Shown: positions 1-7,622 of the stretch, piece after piece
How positions within the stretch are numbered: the first letter of the stretch is position 1
Layout: each line of letters begins with the position of its first letter
Assembly (NCBI RefSeq): GCF_042647465.1
Contig: NZ_JBHRVN010000004.1
Length of the DNA stretch: 64,000 bases
Origin: Wagnerdoeblera intermedia
GTDB lineage: Bacteria; Pseudomonadota; Alphaproteobacteria; Rhodobacterales; Rhodobacteraceae
Reading direction: 5' to 3' (one strand)
The notes under the pieces: model-generated
What the model was told of the DNA's origin: nothing
Databases searched by the model: none
Seen by the model: only the letters and a program-made list of their open reading frames with translations
Made by a program: the position numbers and the translations under genes

Positions 1-104
1 GTGGTGCAGAAGGCGGTCTCACCTCAAAGGTCGAAAAGATCTGCCTCCGGGTGGTCCAGTGTTGGGGGGATCAACTAACGAACTGAGGCTCGCCTGGGTT
101 GGAC

Positions 105-122
105 AAAACTCGGGGGCAACGT
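105..122 (+). repeat. Left arm of an imperfect inverted repeat (mate at 9058-9075)
   Basis: The 18 bases at 105-122 are the exact reverse complement of 9058-9075, and weaker similarity continues outward for about 30 more bases on each side (a gcgag/cgttag pattern in both). It may be the pair of ends of a lost or hybrid mobile element, or two copies of the same IS end. No transposase is visible next to either arm. Confidence 0.6.
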
Positions 123-150
123 CAGGGGGCAACGTCAGGGGGCAACGTCA
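112..150. repeat. Three tandem copies of a 13-bp unit
   Basis: The 13-base unit gggggcaacgtca occurs three times without interruption (112-124, 125-137, 138-150). On the minus strand the unit reads tgacgttgccccc, and the copy nearest the gene supplies the last codons (Asp-Val-Ala-Pro) and the TGA stop of the NaeI-like endonuclease, so the array lies across the 3' end of that gene. Three short units with no spacers do not make a CRISPR array; slippage or repeated end duplication is more likely. Confidence 0.9.
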
Positions 151-1037
151 AATGCCGCAACATTCCAGCCATGTCGTGCACAAACGGCGACTTCATGGCT
201 TTGCACTCGGTGAGATATAAATTCACTCTGGCCGCAGTGAGGCAGCCCCAAGTCAGAAATAAGCGCGGCATCATATGTGCCATTCAAAAGCACAATTCCC
301 TCGGCCAGTAACCGGCCACGGGTGCCACGCGATTTATCCGCTCGTAACCGCCGCATAAAGTCCTTCTGAGCGGCAGCCTCCTCGACAACTCTTCTTCCAA
401 CCGGTCGATCTAATACGCCACGAAACAGTGAAACTATGCGGTCATTGCCTGTCGCGGCGTTGAATACTTCATCAACCAATTCAGCAGGGATGCTTCGCCA
501 GAAATTCTCTTCAACTGGCTCATTCTTCAGGAGCCACAAAATTTGTGAGAACCCAAAGCTTGAGACACTTTTTTTTCCATCACGGTTTACTCCTCCTGTC
601 AGATACTCGGGGCGAGCAACGAAAATACCGAGGTGACATCGCGAGTTTTGCTCATCAAGGGCCGCTACTAGGCACACATGCCCTAATGCTTCGCTGGGGA
701 TCATCCAGTTGCCGGTAATCGTGAACTTCATGTCCACATCACGCCCAGCCACCAGAAAGTCCAAACGCCCCTTTGGGAGTCTGAGCTTTCCACGAACCAG
801 GATTTCCACGCGAGTGCCGAGATAGGTTTTTTCAGTCTTCTCTAACTCTCCATAAGAGCGTCGGCGGGTGTTGGCCGTGTCCACCACATCATCGACGGCA
901 GATCTCAGCATCTTAGGGAACCAAGACCGAAGTTCGCTCTCACCGCCAGCTAAGCGAATGATCTCTCCTGCCAGCCCCGAAAGTAAGGGGAAATCGATAT
1001 GCCCCGAGATAACTTGGCTGACAGGTAAGGTTTTCAT
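135..1037 (-). CDS. NaeI-like type II restriction endonuclease
   Basis: Product of 300 residues that cleaves DNA, very probably at a GC-rich palindrome like NaeI (GCCGGC). Visible signatures are the KTEKT segment (about residues 67-71), a VEI motif with Glu78, then Asp93 and Asp102-x-Lys104; this Asp-x8-Asp-x-Lys spacing matches the NaeI catalytic residues D86/D95/K97 as I remember them. The second half (WMIPSEALGH, an AEGI motif near residue 245) also follows NaeI, which has an endonuclease domain and a topoisomerase-like second DNA-binding domain. Length fits NaeI (about 317). By my alignment, the position of NaeI Leu43, the residue linked to its latent topoisomerase activity, is Val51. The ATG overlaps the methyltransferase stop by 4 bp (ATGA), so the two are co-translated. 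Recognition site is inferred. Confidence 0.9.
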   Translation of the reverse strand: MKTLPVSQVISGHIDFPLLSGLAGEIIRLAGGESELRSWFPKMLRSAVDDVVDTANTRRRSYGELEKTEKTYLGTRVEILVRGKLRLPKGRLDFLVAGRDVDMKFTITGNWMIPSEALGHVCLVAALDEQNSRCHLGIFVARPEYLTGGVNRDGKKSVSSFGFSQILWLLKNEPVEENFWRSIPAELVDEVFNAATGNDRIVSLFRGVLDRPVGRRVVEEAAAQKDFMRRLRADKSRGTRGRLLAEGIVLLNGTYDAALISDLGLPHCGQSEFISHRVQSHEVAVCARHGWNVAAFDVAP

Positions 1038-1978
1038 GCGACTGCGTAGATCCTCTTGGCGATAGCAAAATGAATTTTGCGGCCGACCGCCTCAGCTACC
1101 GGCGGCGGAAATGCATTACCTACTTGCCGATAGGCATGGGTTTTCCGGCCATAAAACTCCCAATCATCAGGGAACCCCTGAAGCTTTGCGACCATTTTTA
1201 CGGTTAACCGAGGCATACCCACGAAATCAGGATCTGGCGCTTCCTCAGCAATGGTTTTTCCATTGACGCCCAACGCTTCCCAAGCGCGCTTGGCGCGCGT
1301 TGGGCCAAGGTCCGGGCCGCCGTGCTTCTTGGAGCCACCGACAATCGTCGGGGCAATTTCGTCTGCGCGCTCGGCCCATTTCTGCGCACCTAACCAGCCA
1401 CGTGCAGCCATCATGCCCCGTAGCACCTGGCCCACTGTGGGAGGGTTTACATTGCGTTCCTCCGGCCACTCAAAACGATCCGCGAACTCCTGCTTAACAG
1501 CTACGATCACGACGCGAGGACGCAATTGCGGCACGCCAAAGTGAGAGGAGTTCAGAAGCCGCCAATCAGTGACATATCCCATCTTGGTGAGCGTTTGCTT
1601 CAAAGAGGATCTATAATCTACGAAGACGGCATCTAGGAAGCCGCGCACGTTTTCCAGCATAACAGCCCGCGGCTTGATCTCGTCGACAAGTCGTAAAGCT
1701 TCAGGAAAAAGATCACGCTCATCGTCTTTACCCAACTGTTTTCCAGCGACGGAGAAGGGAGGGCAAGGGACGCCACCTGCGAGCAACTCGACGCCTGCAA
1801 ACGAAGTTCCTGAGAAGCTGCGAAGATCGCCTTCGCGAACATCCCAATGTGGGCGGTTCAAACGGAGAGTCTGACAAGCATGGCTATCGATCTCCACCAG
1901 TGCGCTATGCCCAAATCCAGCGCGTTCCAGCCCAAGAGCTTGACCACCAGCACCAGCACACATTTCGACAGACTGCAT
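1034..1978 (-). CDS. C5-cytosine DNA methyltransferase of the NaeI-like system
   Basis: Protects the host by methylating cytosine C5 at the site cut by its downstream partner. All diagnostic C5-MTase motifs are present in order: motif I CAGAGG near the N-terminus, catalytic GGVPCPPFS (nucleophile Cys72 with this start), motif VI ENV, motif VIII QLRPRVVIV and motif X QVGNAFPPPVA. At 314 residues it is a compact monofunctional enzyme. I chose the ATG at 1978 because a clear AGGAG lies 6-7 bases upstream; an earlier start would add 12 residues with no ribosome site. It is first in a two-gene operon with the endonuclease, the order that lets protection precede cutting. Confidence 0.92.
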   Translation of the reverse strand: MQSVEMCAGAGGQALGLERAGFGHSALVEIDSHACQTLRLNRPHWDVREGDLRSFSGTSFAGVELLAGGVPCPPFSVAGKQLGKDDERDLFPEALRLVDEIKPRAVMLENVRGFLDAVFVDYRSSLKQTLTKMGYVTDWRLLNSSHFGVPQLRPRVVIVAVKQEFADRFEWPEERNVNPPTVGQVLRGMMAARGWLGAQKWAERADEIAPTIVGGSKKHGGPDLGPTRAKRAWEALGVNGKTIAEEAPDPDFVGMPRLTVKMVAKLQGFPDDWEFYGRKTHAYRQVGNAFPPPVAEAVGRKIHFAIAKRIYAVA

Positions 1979-2353
1979 CTTACTCTCCTGACAGCGCCCT
2001 CCGACTGGAAACATAACAGAAACAATCTAAAGCACCATCCACAAGATGGCACCATGCCACACAGCGCCCTGAACTACAGGCCACTGGCCCCAGAAACCTT
2101 CATGCAAATGGACCAGAGGCCCACAATGCACTAACAATCAAACCGGACCACTCAGTGGGAGCACACGATGACTTGCTACAATCGGACCTTCAACTGGACC
2201 CAGACACCATGCGAGCTTCCGCATGGTGCATATTCTTTTTTCCTACCGATCTGACTCAGATCGGCACCTCCTGCCCTTAGGGGCAGTCCACTTTCGATCA
2301 TCGAATTTCAATTTCCGAACAGCGTCTCTAAAAAGCGGATGCATATCCTCGCA
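1979..2353. other. Intergenic, no supported gene
   Basis: About 375 bases upstream of the methyltransferase and downstream of the small HTH gene, both on the minus strand. I see no ORF worth calling. Several short tracts related to ggacc recur (near 2110, 2145, 2186 and 2197), which may be operator-like or just composition. The promoter of the NaeI-like operon must lie here or further upstream. Confidence 0.5.
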
Positions 2354-2611
2354 TCACAGCCCTTGCCGGGCGTCGACCTTGGCTGCAACTGATTGTAAGA
2401 TTCCGCTTGGGTCCACCCCAATGGCCCGCGCTAACACCACCAGCTCCACCACATCGATACGCCGCTCACCGCTCTCGATCCGGGCGATCATGGACTGGTG
2501 GCAGTGCAGGCGTTCCGCCAGTGCCATCTGCGAGAGGCCTGCTTCTTTCCGCGCATTGGTGAGGGCTTCGATCAGGGCCTTCTGGCCGGGGCTATGTATG
2601 GTCTTGGTCAT
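2354..2611 (-). CDS. Small XRE-family helix-turn-helix regulator
   Basis: A protein of about 85 residues that is almost entirely one XRE/Cro-like DNA-binding domain: ALTNARKEAGLSQMALAERL is followed by the recognition-helix region QSMIARIESGERR and the hydrophobic VVELVVLARAIGVDP helix. Such proteins repress their own promoter or act as antitoxin or controller proteins. The ATG at 2611 gives the usual N-terminus; a GTG at 2638 would add nine residues. It is divergent from the gene at 2691, with about 80 bases between them, so it probably controls both. It is 375 bases from the methyltransferase, so a role as R-M controller is possible but not shown. Confidence 0.85.
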   Translation of the reverse strand: MTKTIHSPGQKALIEALTNARKEAGLSQMALAERLHCHQSMIARIESGERRIDVVELVVLARAIGVDPSGILQSVAAKVDARQGL

Positions 2612-2690
2612 GGAGGCTCGCGCTGGAAACGAAAGCACCTTGACCTGAATTTCAGATTATCTAAAAAATAGATAAAGTTAGGAGCAAGCC

Positions 2691-3095
2691 ATGAGCCATA
2701 TCGAAGAGGGGATCGACTTCCCGGTGAAACTCTTGTGGGACCTCGCGGTGAAGTTGGTCCTCTGCCAGACCCCGCGCCGGACGAGTATCAGCCGAGCCGT
2801 CCCACCAGAGCAGCATGATCCTGAGTGGCGGGCCGAGGCGCGCCGTTTGGCCCGCGCCGAGGAGGGTCGGATCAGCATCGACGAACTGTGCGCAACACCT
2901 GAGACGCTGCCGACCCGTTTCGATGCGCGCTTTGTCCGTATCTATACTGCGGATGACCTCCTGTGGATGACCCAGCTCGTGATCCATCTTATGGAACAAG
3001 ATGGCGTGCATTCGGCGGTTATCGCAGACCAGTTCGGTCGACCGAGCTATGTGCCTGCGGTCATCGCCGTGACGGGGCATAATTATCCAGGCTGA
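2691..3095 (+). CDS. Unrecognised 134-residue protein
   Basis: I do not recognise the family. The product is soluble, with no signal peptide or membrane segment; it has an amphipathic N-terminal helix (FPVKLLWDLAVKLVL), a charged middle (EWRAEARRLARAEE) and a C-terminal part with a TADDLLWMTQLVIHLM helix. A good AGGAGC site lies six bases before the ATG, which supports expression. It is divergent from the XRE gene and followed after 48 bases by the 136-residue gene, so the three look like one small regulated module, possibly toxin-antitoxin-like. That role is inference from layout only. Confidence 0.65.
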   Translation: MSHIEEGIDFPVKLLWDLAVKLVLCQTPRRTSISRAVPPEQHDPEWRAEARRLARAEEGRISIDELCATPETLPTRFDARFVRIYTADDLLWMTQLVIHLMEQDGVHSAVIADQFGRPSYVPAVIAVTGHNYPG

Positions 3096-3143
3096 GGTTA
3101 CTAGGTGTGCTAGGCTGCCGACCAATCGGAGCGCCAAAGGGGT

Positions 3144-3554
3144 ATGAAGATGAATGACGATCCACTCGCTCGTGCCCGTGCTTTGGCGGTTCGTCATAAA
3201 GCCGAGCTTTTCATCAAGGCCGGACCGATGCTGGACAACGCCGAGATGTTGGGCCGTTTCGGCCTGACACCCGAGCGGCTTGCCGAGATGCGCGAGAACG
3301 CCGAGGTTCTCGCGCTGGAACGTGGCGACGTGTGGTTCTACCCGGCCTTCCAGTTCAAGGAGGATGGCAGCCTGATCTATCGCTTGGCCGAGTATCTCGA
3401 CATCTTCCGCCTCGACAGCCCATGGGCCCTGCTGGATCTAATCCTAGTGGGCACTGAGCTGCACGGCATGGACATCGTTGATGCCATGAGGGCGCGGCGT
3501 GACGACATCCTTGATCGCGAGCTGGCTCAAGAGCAGGGGGATGGCTTTGCCTGA
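3144..3554 (+). CDS. DUF2384-like (ParS/MbcA antitoxin-like) protein, tentative
   Basis: A protein of 136 residues. Its layout recalls the C-terminal region of Xre/MbcA/ParS-type antitoxins: a helix-turn-helix-like stretch (AEMLGRFGLTPERLAEMRENAEVLAL), then YPAFQF with a following Asp-Gly turn, then DSPWALLDLIL and a Gly-containing VDAMRAR helix. In that family the equivalent blocks recognise operator DNA and bind a RES-type toxin. No RES toxin is adjacent; the only neighbour on the strand is the unrecognised 134-residue gene upstream. Two in-frame ATGs (3144, 3150) are possible starts. Confidence 0.55.
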   Translation: MKMNDDPLARARALAVRHKAELFIKAGPMLDNAEMLGRFGLTPERLAEMRENAEVLALERGDVWFYPAFQFKEDGSLIYRLAEYLDIFRLDSPWALLDLILVGTELHGMDIVDAMRARRDDILDRELAQEQGDGFA

Positions 3555-4168
3555 GAAGGTCACAAGCAAGAGGGCTTCGAAACAATTTCGAATGTTGGAC
3601 TGACGTCCCATGGGGCATATTTCGCCGCCCAACCTTGCGCTTTCGATCCGACAACATTTGCCAAAACTCGGGAAACTAACCGGCCCGCATAATCCGACAA
3701 ATGGAAATGGGCACTCTCTCTAGGTTCTTACAGGAGGCGCCTATTCCCCTCCACGTCGAACACACATCAGCAAGGGGGCACTCGAAGCGCGATCCGTTTT
3801 GCTTGTTAGAAAATGTGCAGATCGGATCAGTAGACAGGGTGGATCGAGGACTATGATCTCCTGCGTCTCAACCACCATAGCATAGACGAACGGCAATTTC
3901 ACCCAAAATGGCGGTCGATTTTCCATGGACGTTCGCCACATCTCGGATCTCAGGCCGACATCTTCATGGCGGCATGCTCGGCAATCCTCGCCTCATGAAC
4001 CTGCCGTTCCCTGTCTCGCTCGGGGTTATCCACATATTCCGGATCGGGAATCGAAAAGTTTTTCAGCTAAAAACGTGCACTCTCCGAAATCCTTCCTATT
4101 AGATCAGAAGAGGCGGCGGAGAGATGACCGATCCGCAAGAGCCTCGTCCGTCGTGAGGAGGTTCTGAG
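3555..4168. other. Intergenic region upstream of the mobilisation genes; possible oriT
   Basis: About 600 bases without a convincing gene. Because it lies just upstream of mobC and the relaxase, it is the natural place for an oriT, but I could not identify a nick site. On the minus strand a short open frame at 3950-4066 could encode about 38 residues (IPDPEYVDNPERDRER and so on). It has protein-like composition but no standard start codon, so it is more likely the tail of a lost gene. Confidence 0.4.
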
Positions 4169-4501
4169 ATGGCCGCGAGGTCTGGATCAACCAAAGCTAA
4201 AACCAAGGAGATCAAATTCCGCGTCGAACTGGACGTGCTGAAGGAGATCGACGAGCGGCAGATCAATGCGGGCTATGCCACCCGCGCGGCATATCTGATG
4301 GCATCGGCACTGAGCGGGGTGGAGACCGATCTCAACACGATCGCGCGCCACATTGGCGGCTTGGGCCATCTCTGCAATGACCTGTTGAGCGCCTTGGGTG
4401 ATGACCGGAACGCCGCGGTCGAGGAGGATATCCGCCGGACCGTCGATGAGATTAGCAAGGCCTGCCTTCTGATCACCAGTTCGTTGCAGGAGAGGTCCTG
4501 A
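4169..4501 (+). CDS. MobC-like relaxosome accessory protein
   Basis: Product of 110 residues with a basic N-terminus, a ribbon-helix-helix-like start (KEIKFRVELDVLKEIDERQ), then ATRAAYLMASALSGVETDLNTIARHIGGLGHLCNDLL, a pattern typical of MobC proteins, which bind oriT and help the relaxase reach its nick site. GAGGAGG stands 8 bases before the ATG. Its TGA overlaps the relaxase ATG by one base, indicating translational coupling. No second copy accompanies the truncated relaxase at 20.2-21.2 kb. Family assignment rests on pattern and context. Confidence 0.75.
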   Translation: MAARSGSTKAKTKEIKFRVELDVLKEIDERQINAGYATRAAYLMASALSGVETDLNTIARHIGGLGHLCNDLLSALGDDRNAAVEEDIRRTVDEISKACLLITSSLQERS

Positions 4502-5904
4502 TGCGCCCGCACTGCAAACGTCATTCCGATCCCGATGTTCTGATGAACTATACCATGCGGGAGGGAGCTGAGCTGCTTGGCGGGACATTGCCCGTCCTGG
4601 TGCCCCAATTGCTGCAAGAGAGGCTCAAAGCCCTGGCAGGTCCAAAAGACGGTCTGCTGCATGTCATCTTATCCCTGCCAAAAGGGCTGCAGGCTTCCAA
4701 AGAGCTGTGGCTGAAGATCGTCGCTCGGGCGATGAAGGGGCTTGGGATCGACAGCGAGACCACTCCTTGGTTCTCGGTCCGTCACTCCGATAAAGATTGC
4801 GACCATGTCCACACGGGCATCGCGCTTCGTGACTTTGCCGGTCGTCGGTTGGAGGCTCGCACCTCGGAGGCGGCCTGCACGGCGGTTCATCGCGATCTTT
4901 GCACACACCTCTGCCTGCCGGAGCCGCCCTATGACGATGGCCGCCTCACGCTAAGCCCTCAAGTCCCCGCCCGCAGGATCCGGTCTGAGCCGCGCAACCG
5001 CCTGAAGGATGAACTGACAGAGGCTTTCGTTAAGCATCAGCCTGAGAACATGGAGGCCCTGAATGCCGTGATGGAGACCTTCAAGGCGAAGGCGGTCGTG
5101 AACGGTCATGGTGTTTCATCCTGGCAGTGGAGCGACGGCACCTCGACGCTCTGGGGCGGCAGGCTCGGCAAGGCTTGGCAGCCCGCCGCCCTCAAGCTCC
5201 GCTTTGCCTTTGCCGCCAGCCTGCGCCGCATGCGCAACCACATCGAGAACGCCCTCATTGAACGTGCCCTTCAACACCCCAAACTGATGGAGATTCTTCA
5301 TGACTTCGACAACGCATCCGGATCCCCTGCAGCTGCCCGAACCGCAGGAGGTGCTGCTGAGCAAGATGGAACGGGTGGATCAGAATGTGCGGCACCTGCA
5401 CCCGCTCCTGGACCTGCTCAACACGCCGGAGGACGGGAAGGAAAGCCTCGGGGATCGCTTGGCGAATATCCTTCTGGGCGTGAAAGACGCGCTGGAGCGC
5501 AATTCTACGGAAATGGCGGAGTTGAAGGAGGTCGTGCGGTCGCTGATCTCGGATCTGGAGCAGGAGGTAGCGGAGATCACCAACCGCACGCGTCGGATGG
5601 AGCAGCAGGTGGCGCAGATCTGCAAGGTGCTGAACGTGAAGCTGGACTGACCTTCGGGGCTTGGGTTGCCCGCTGTTCGGCTCTCGCGGCCTCGCTGAGT
5701 TCTGACTGGCAGATCCGCGCGAACGCCGATCCGCCGCAGATTTGGCTGATCTTCGGGGATGAAAGCGAGGTTCATTTTACGCCTGATGATCTGCGTATTA
5801 TCAAGGCAGGCAAAACCGCAGAAGCTTTTGAGAAAATCTATTTCCCGAGCATCGAGGAGCCTGAAATCCTGAAAAAGGATGACGATCTGCCCAGCCCGTG
5901 GTGA
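4501..5904 (+). CDS. HUH-family mobilisation relaxase
   Basis: A 467-residue relaxase that should nick oriT and lead the transferred strand. The metal-binding triad is visible as HSDKDCDHVHTG (about residues 95-106), that is His-x6-His-x-His, after a hydrophobic ILSLPKG strand. The usual N-terminal Tyr could be the one in MNYTMREG. Residues 270-385 are an unusual Gly/Ala/Pro-rich stretch, and that is exactly where a second gene is encoded in another frame (5300-5650), so this part seems shaped by the embedded gene. The last 80 residues form a separate conserved domain ending in DDLPSPW. From about residue 120 onward the gene is repeated at 20,177-21,223. Confidence 0.85.
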   Translation: MRPHCKRHSDPDVLMNYTMREGAELLGGTLPVLVPQLLQERLKALAGPKDGLLHVILSLPKGLQASKELWLKIVARAMKGLGIDSETTPWFSVRHSDKDCDHVHTGIALRDFAGRRLEARTSEAACTAVHRDLCTHLCLPEPPYDDGRLTLSPQVPARRIRSEPRNRLKDELTEAFVKHQPENMEALNAVMETFKAKAVVNGHGVSSWQWSDGTSTLWGGRLGKAWQPAALKLRFAFAASLRRMRNHIENALIERALQHPKLMEILHDFDNASGSPAAARTAGGAAEQDGTGGSECAAPAPAPGPAQHAGGREGKPRGSLGEYPSGRERRAGAQFYGNGGVEGGRAVADLGSGAGGSGDHQPHASDGAAGGADLQGAEREAGLTFGAWVARCSALAASLSSDWQIRANADPPQIWLIFGDESEVHFTPDDLRIIKAGKTAEAFEKIYFPSIEEPEILKKDDDLPSPW

Positions 5905-5961
5905 GCGGAAAATCTTTATGAACTGCGAAAGGGGGAACTGAGAGGCGCAGGAAATAAAATA
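4858..5961 (+). repeat. Direct repeat, left copy (mate at 20177-21280)
   Basis: The relaxase 3' part plus about 57 bases after its stop match 20,177-21,280 at a constant offset of 15,319 with no net insertion or deletion. Between 5122 and 5657 I count only two substitutions; the flanks (4858-5121, 5658-5890) are clearly more diverged; the post-stop tract from the CCGTGGTGA stop to the aaataaaat run is nearly identical again. Similarity stops abruptly at 5961. Confidence 0.9.
5300..5650 (+). CDS. Embedded coiled-coil mobilisation protein, overprinted in the relaxase gene
   Basis: A 116-residue protein read in the +1 frame relative to the relaxase. A GGAG lies 8 bases upstream of its ATG inside the relaxase gene. 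The product looks like a real protein: a Pro-rich start, then long charged amphipathic helices (KMERVDQNVRHLHPLLDLL, VRSLISDLEQEVAEI, RRMEQQVAQICKVL) with heptad spacing. The same ORF with one residue changed (Asp8 to Thr) is present at 20,619-20,969. The layout recalls RSF1010, where mobB lies within mobA in another frame; that protein stabilises the relaxosome. Function here is inferred by that analogy. Confidence 0.75.
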   Translation: MTSTTHPDPLQLPEPQEVLLSKMERVDQNVRHLHPLLDLLNTPEDGKESLGDRLANILLGVKDALERNSTEMAELKEVVRSLISDLEQEVAEITNRTRRMEQQVAQICKVLNVKLD

Positions 5962-6035
5962 TGAAACGGCAAAGAAGACGAGCGCAGTGCATCAAGTGCA
6001 GCAACAAGCAGGCTTTACTCTGCGGGCCTTCAGGC

Positions 6036-6200
6036 TCCGCCCTGCTAGAGGTGGAAACAGCTGCCTCCGGTTCATCCCCCGTTTACCAGATCGGTCTTGC
6101 CTGCGTGGGGCATGACGGAAGCGTGCGAGTTACTGGCACCCTCATTGATCCGGGCCAGCCCTTTGCCGACTTCACCTTGATTTGTCTGGGATTGACCAGC
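6036..6200 (+). pseudogene. Remnant of a DnaQ-like (DEDDh) exonuclease
   Basis: Within an open frame starting at 5961, residues 26-80 read SALLEVETA, then SSPVYQIGLACV, then GTLIDPGQPFADF, the arrangement of the N-terminal Exo I region of DnaQ-family 3'-5' exonucleases (usually DVETA, then S-x-CQIG, then a DPGQPF-type strand). The first catalytic Asp is Glu here, the remaining Exo II and III motifs are absent, and the sequence after about 6200 is unrelated. I treat it as a decayed fragment and not as a 159-residue gene. Confidence 0.45.
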
Positions 6201-6529
6201 TCGGGTCCGAGAGGCCCCAAAACTCCCCTAAATCCTGTCCATGACGGAAGTCAGAAGGCGCCAAGAGCTCCATCTATACTGAGGCGTTTGTGTGAGGGCT
6301 TGCAGGTTTGTAAACCTGTTAGGTTCGATCTGCTGGGCAATTTGAGCGAGCGTAGGGTGGAAAACCGGCGCGCAGAGGGCACGTATCAGCTAGCTGAGAA
6401 AGCCCGAAAATTTCATTGTTTTCTTGGTTGGATCCGTTGACCTATCCTCGGCAAGGGAGTCTGATGAATATATGAATTTTCACCTAGGCGGGCTGTCAGG
6501 CTTCAAGTCGAAGGCAGACCCGGAGAATT

Positions 6530-7533
6530 ATGGCCGAACGATTTCATATAGCTGAGTGGTATGGGCGCCATTCATGGATCTCCAGCCGCTGGAGCGTGTC
6601 CACCTGGCACAACATCGCGTTGGCGCACATACGATGAAGAAACGGATGTAAACCGCCTCATCGCCCTTCAAGGAAAAGGTGCCATTGGTGGATTGAGTGT
6701 CCGCGAACAGGTCCGCCCCGATGTCTTAACCGCGATAATGGGTCAGTAGCGGACCGGCGAGCAGCCTTGCCCTTTCAGGACGGACATCGCACATACGACG
6801 TGCACGAAGCCTTGCGGTGTGTGCTCCCTACGCCTCTACACGGATGACGACGGCCGTTTTAGACCCGTTGGTGGTGATCGCGGCATGATCAGGTATTGTG
6901 CCGTTATCGCTTCCATCAGAACAACACGGCCTTCCGGCACATCGGGGATCGGCTACTTGGAGATCCTACGCCTACCCAGGCCGGCGAGGTTGGTTTCCTG
7001 GAATCTACTGGAAACTTGGACAGCCGCCGGGGGAAGACGTCAGGCGCATTGACATGATACTCGTCGCCAACAACGTCCCCGCGGCTGGCGGCATGAAGTG
7101 GACTGCGGTTGAGATCCAGGCGGTTTACTTCTCCGGACGAGAGATGGCCATCGAATTCCGAGATATCTAGGCACGTCAAGGCGCGGCGGCGATGCCAGTT
7201 GAGGGGCGGCGTCCTGATTACCGCAGCAGCGGCCCTAAGCGCCTGATGCCGCAACTGCAGATCAAGGTCCCGACGCTGCACCGATGGGGAAAGAATATGG
7301 CGATCCTAGTGGATAAGGCAATCTTCACGCCCATGGGGCAGATTAAACGTGTGGGACATCTGTCCAAGTGTTATGTGGTCTGGCTCCTGGCAGACATCCG
7401 GCGCAATCTTGGAGAGGCGTCCTATCGCATTGAAAGCGCAGACGAGTTCGGCAAAACCCTTGAGAGTGTGATCGAAGGCCTGACCGGTGGAGAGATTGTA
7501 TCGCTGGACGAATTTGAAGACCGCATACGCTGA
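6530..7533 (+). pseudogene. NotI-family restriction endonuclease, broken by several frameshifts
   Basis: Pieces of one protein can be read across three frames. It starts at the ATG at 6530 (MAERFHIAEWYGR, with GGAG 5 bases upstream) and continues as FMDLQPLERVHLAQHR, a Cys-rich part with CGVCSLRLY (about 6808-6835), YRFHQNNTAFRHIGDRLLG (about 6906-6962), RIDMILVANN and WTAVEIQAVYFSG (about 7042-7138), then RRPDYRSSGPKRLMPQLQIK and VPTLHRWGKNMAILVDK (from 7201) to the stop at 7533. The EIQAVYFSG and Cys blocks are those of NotI-like enzymes. At least four frame changes or stops make it inactive unless the assembly is wrong. The intact C5 methyltransferase starts 90 bases downstream on the same strand. 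Confidence 0.75.
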
Positions 7534-7622
7534 AAAATCTTGCCGTAAATCATTGCCAGCTTCATGGTTTCATAGTTGTAGCGCGAGCAGAACAAAATAA
7601 GAGCGAACTGTAGGAAGAGAGC

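Noticed and set aside
112..150. CRISPR array
   Set aside because: Three 13-bp units without spacers, overlapping a coding end, and no cas genes.
2691..3554. RES-Xre toxin-antitoxin pair
   Set aside because: The 134-residue protein shows no RES-domain residues and lies upstream, not downstream, of the antitoxin-like gene.
5961..6440. A 159-residue open frame as a real gene
   Set aside because: Only residues 26-80 look like a known protein and the start codon exists only because this repeat copy diverges from the other at that base; the rest has no protein-like pattern.
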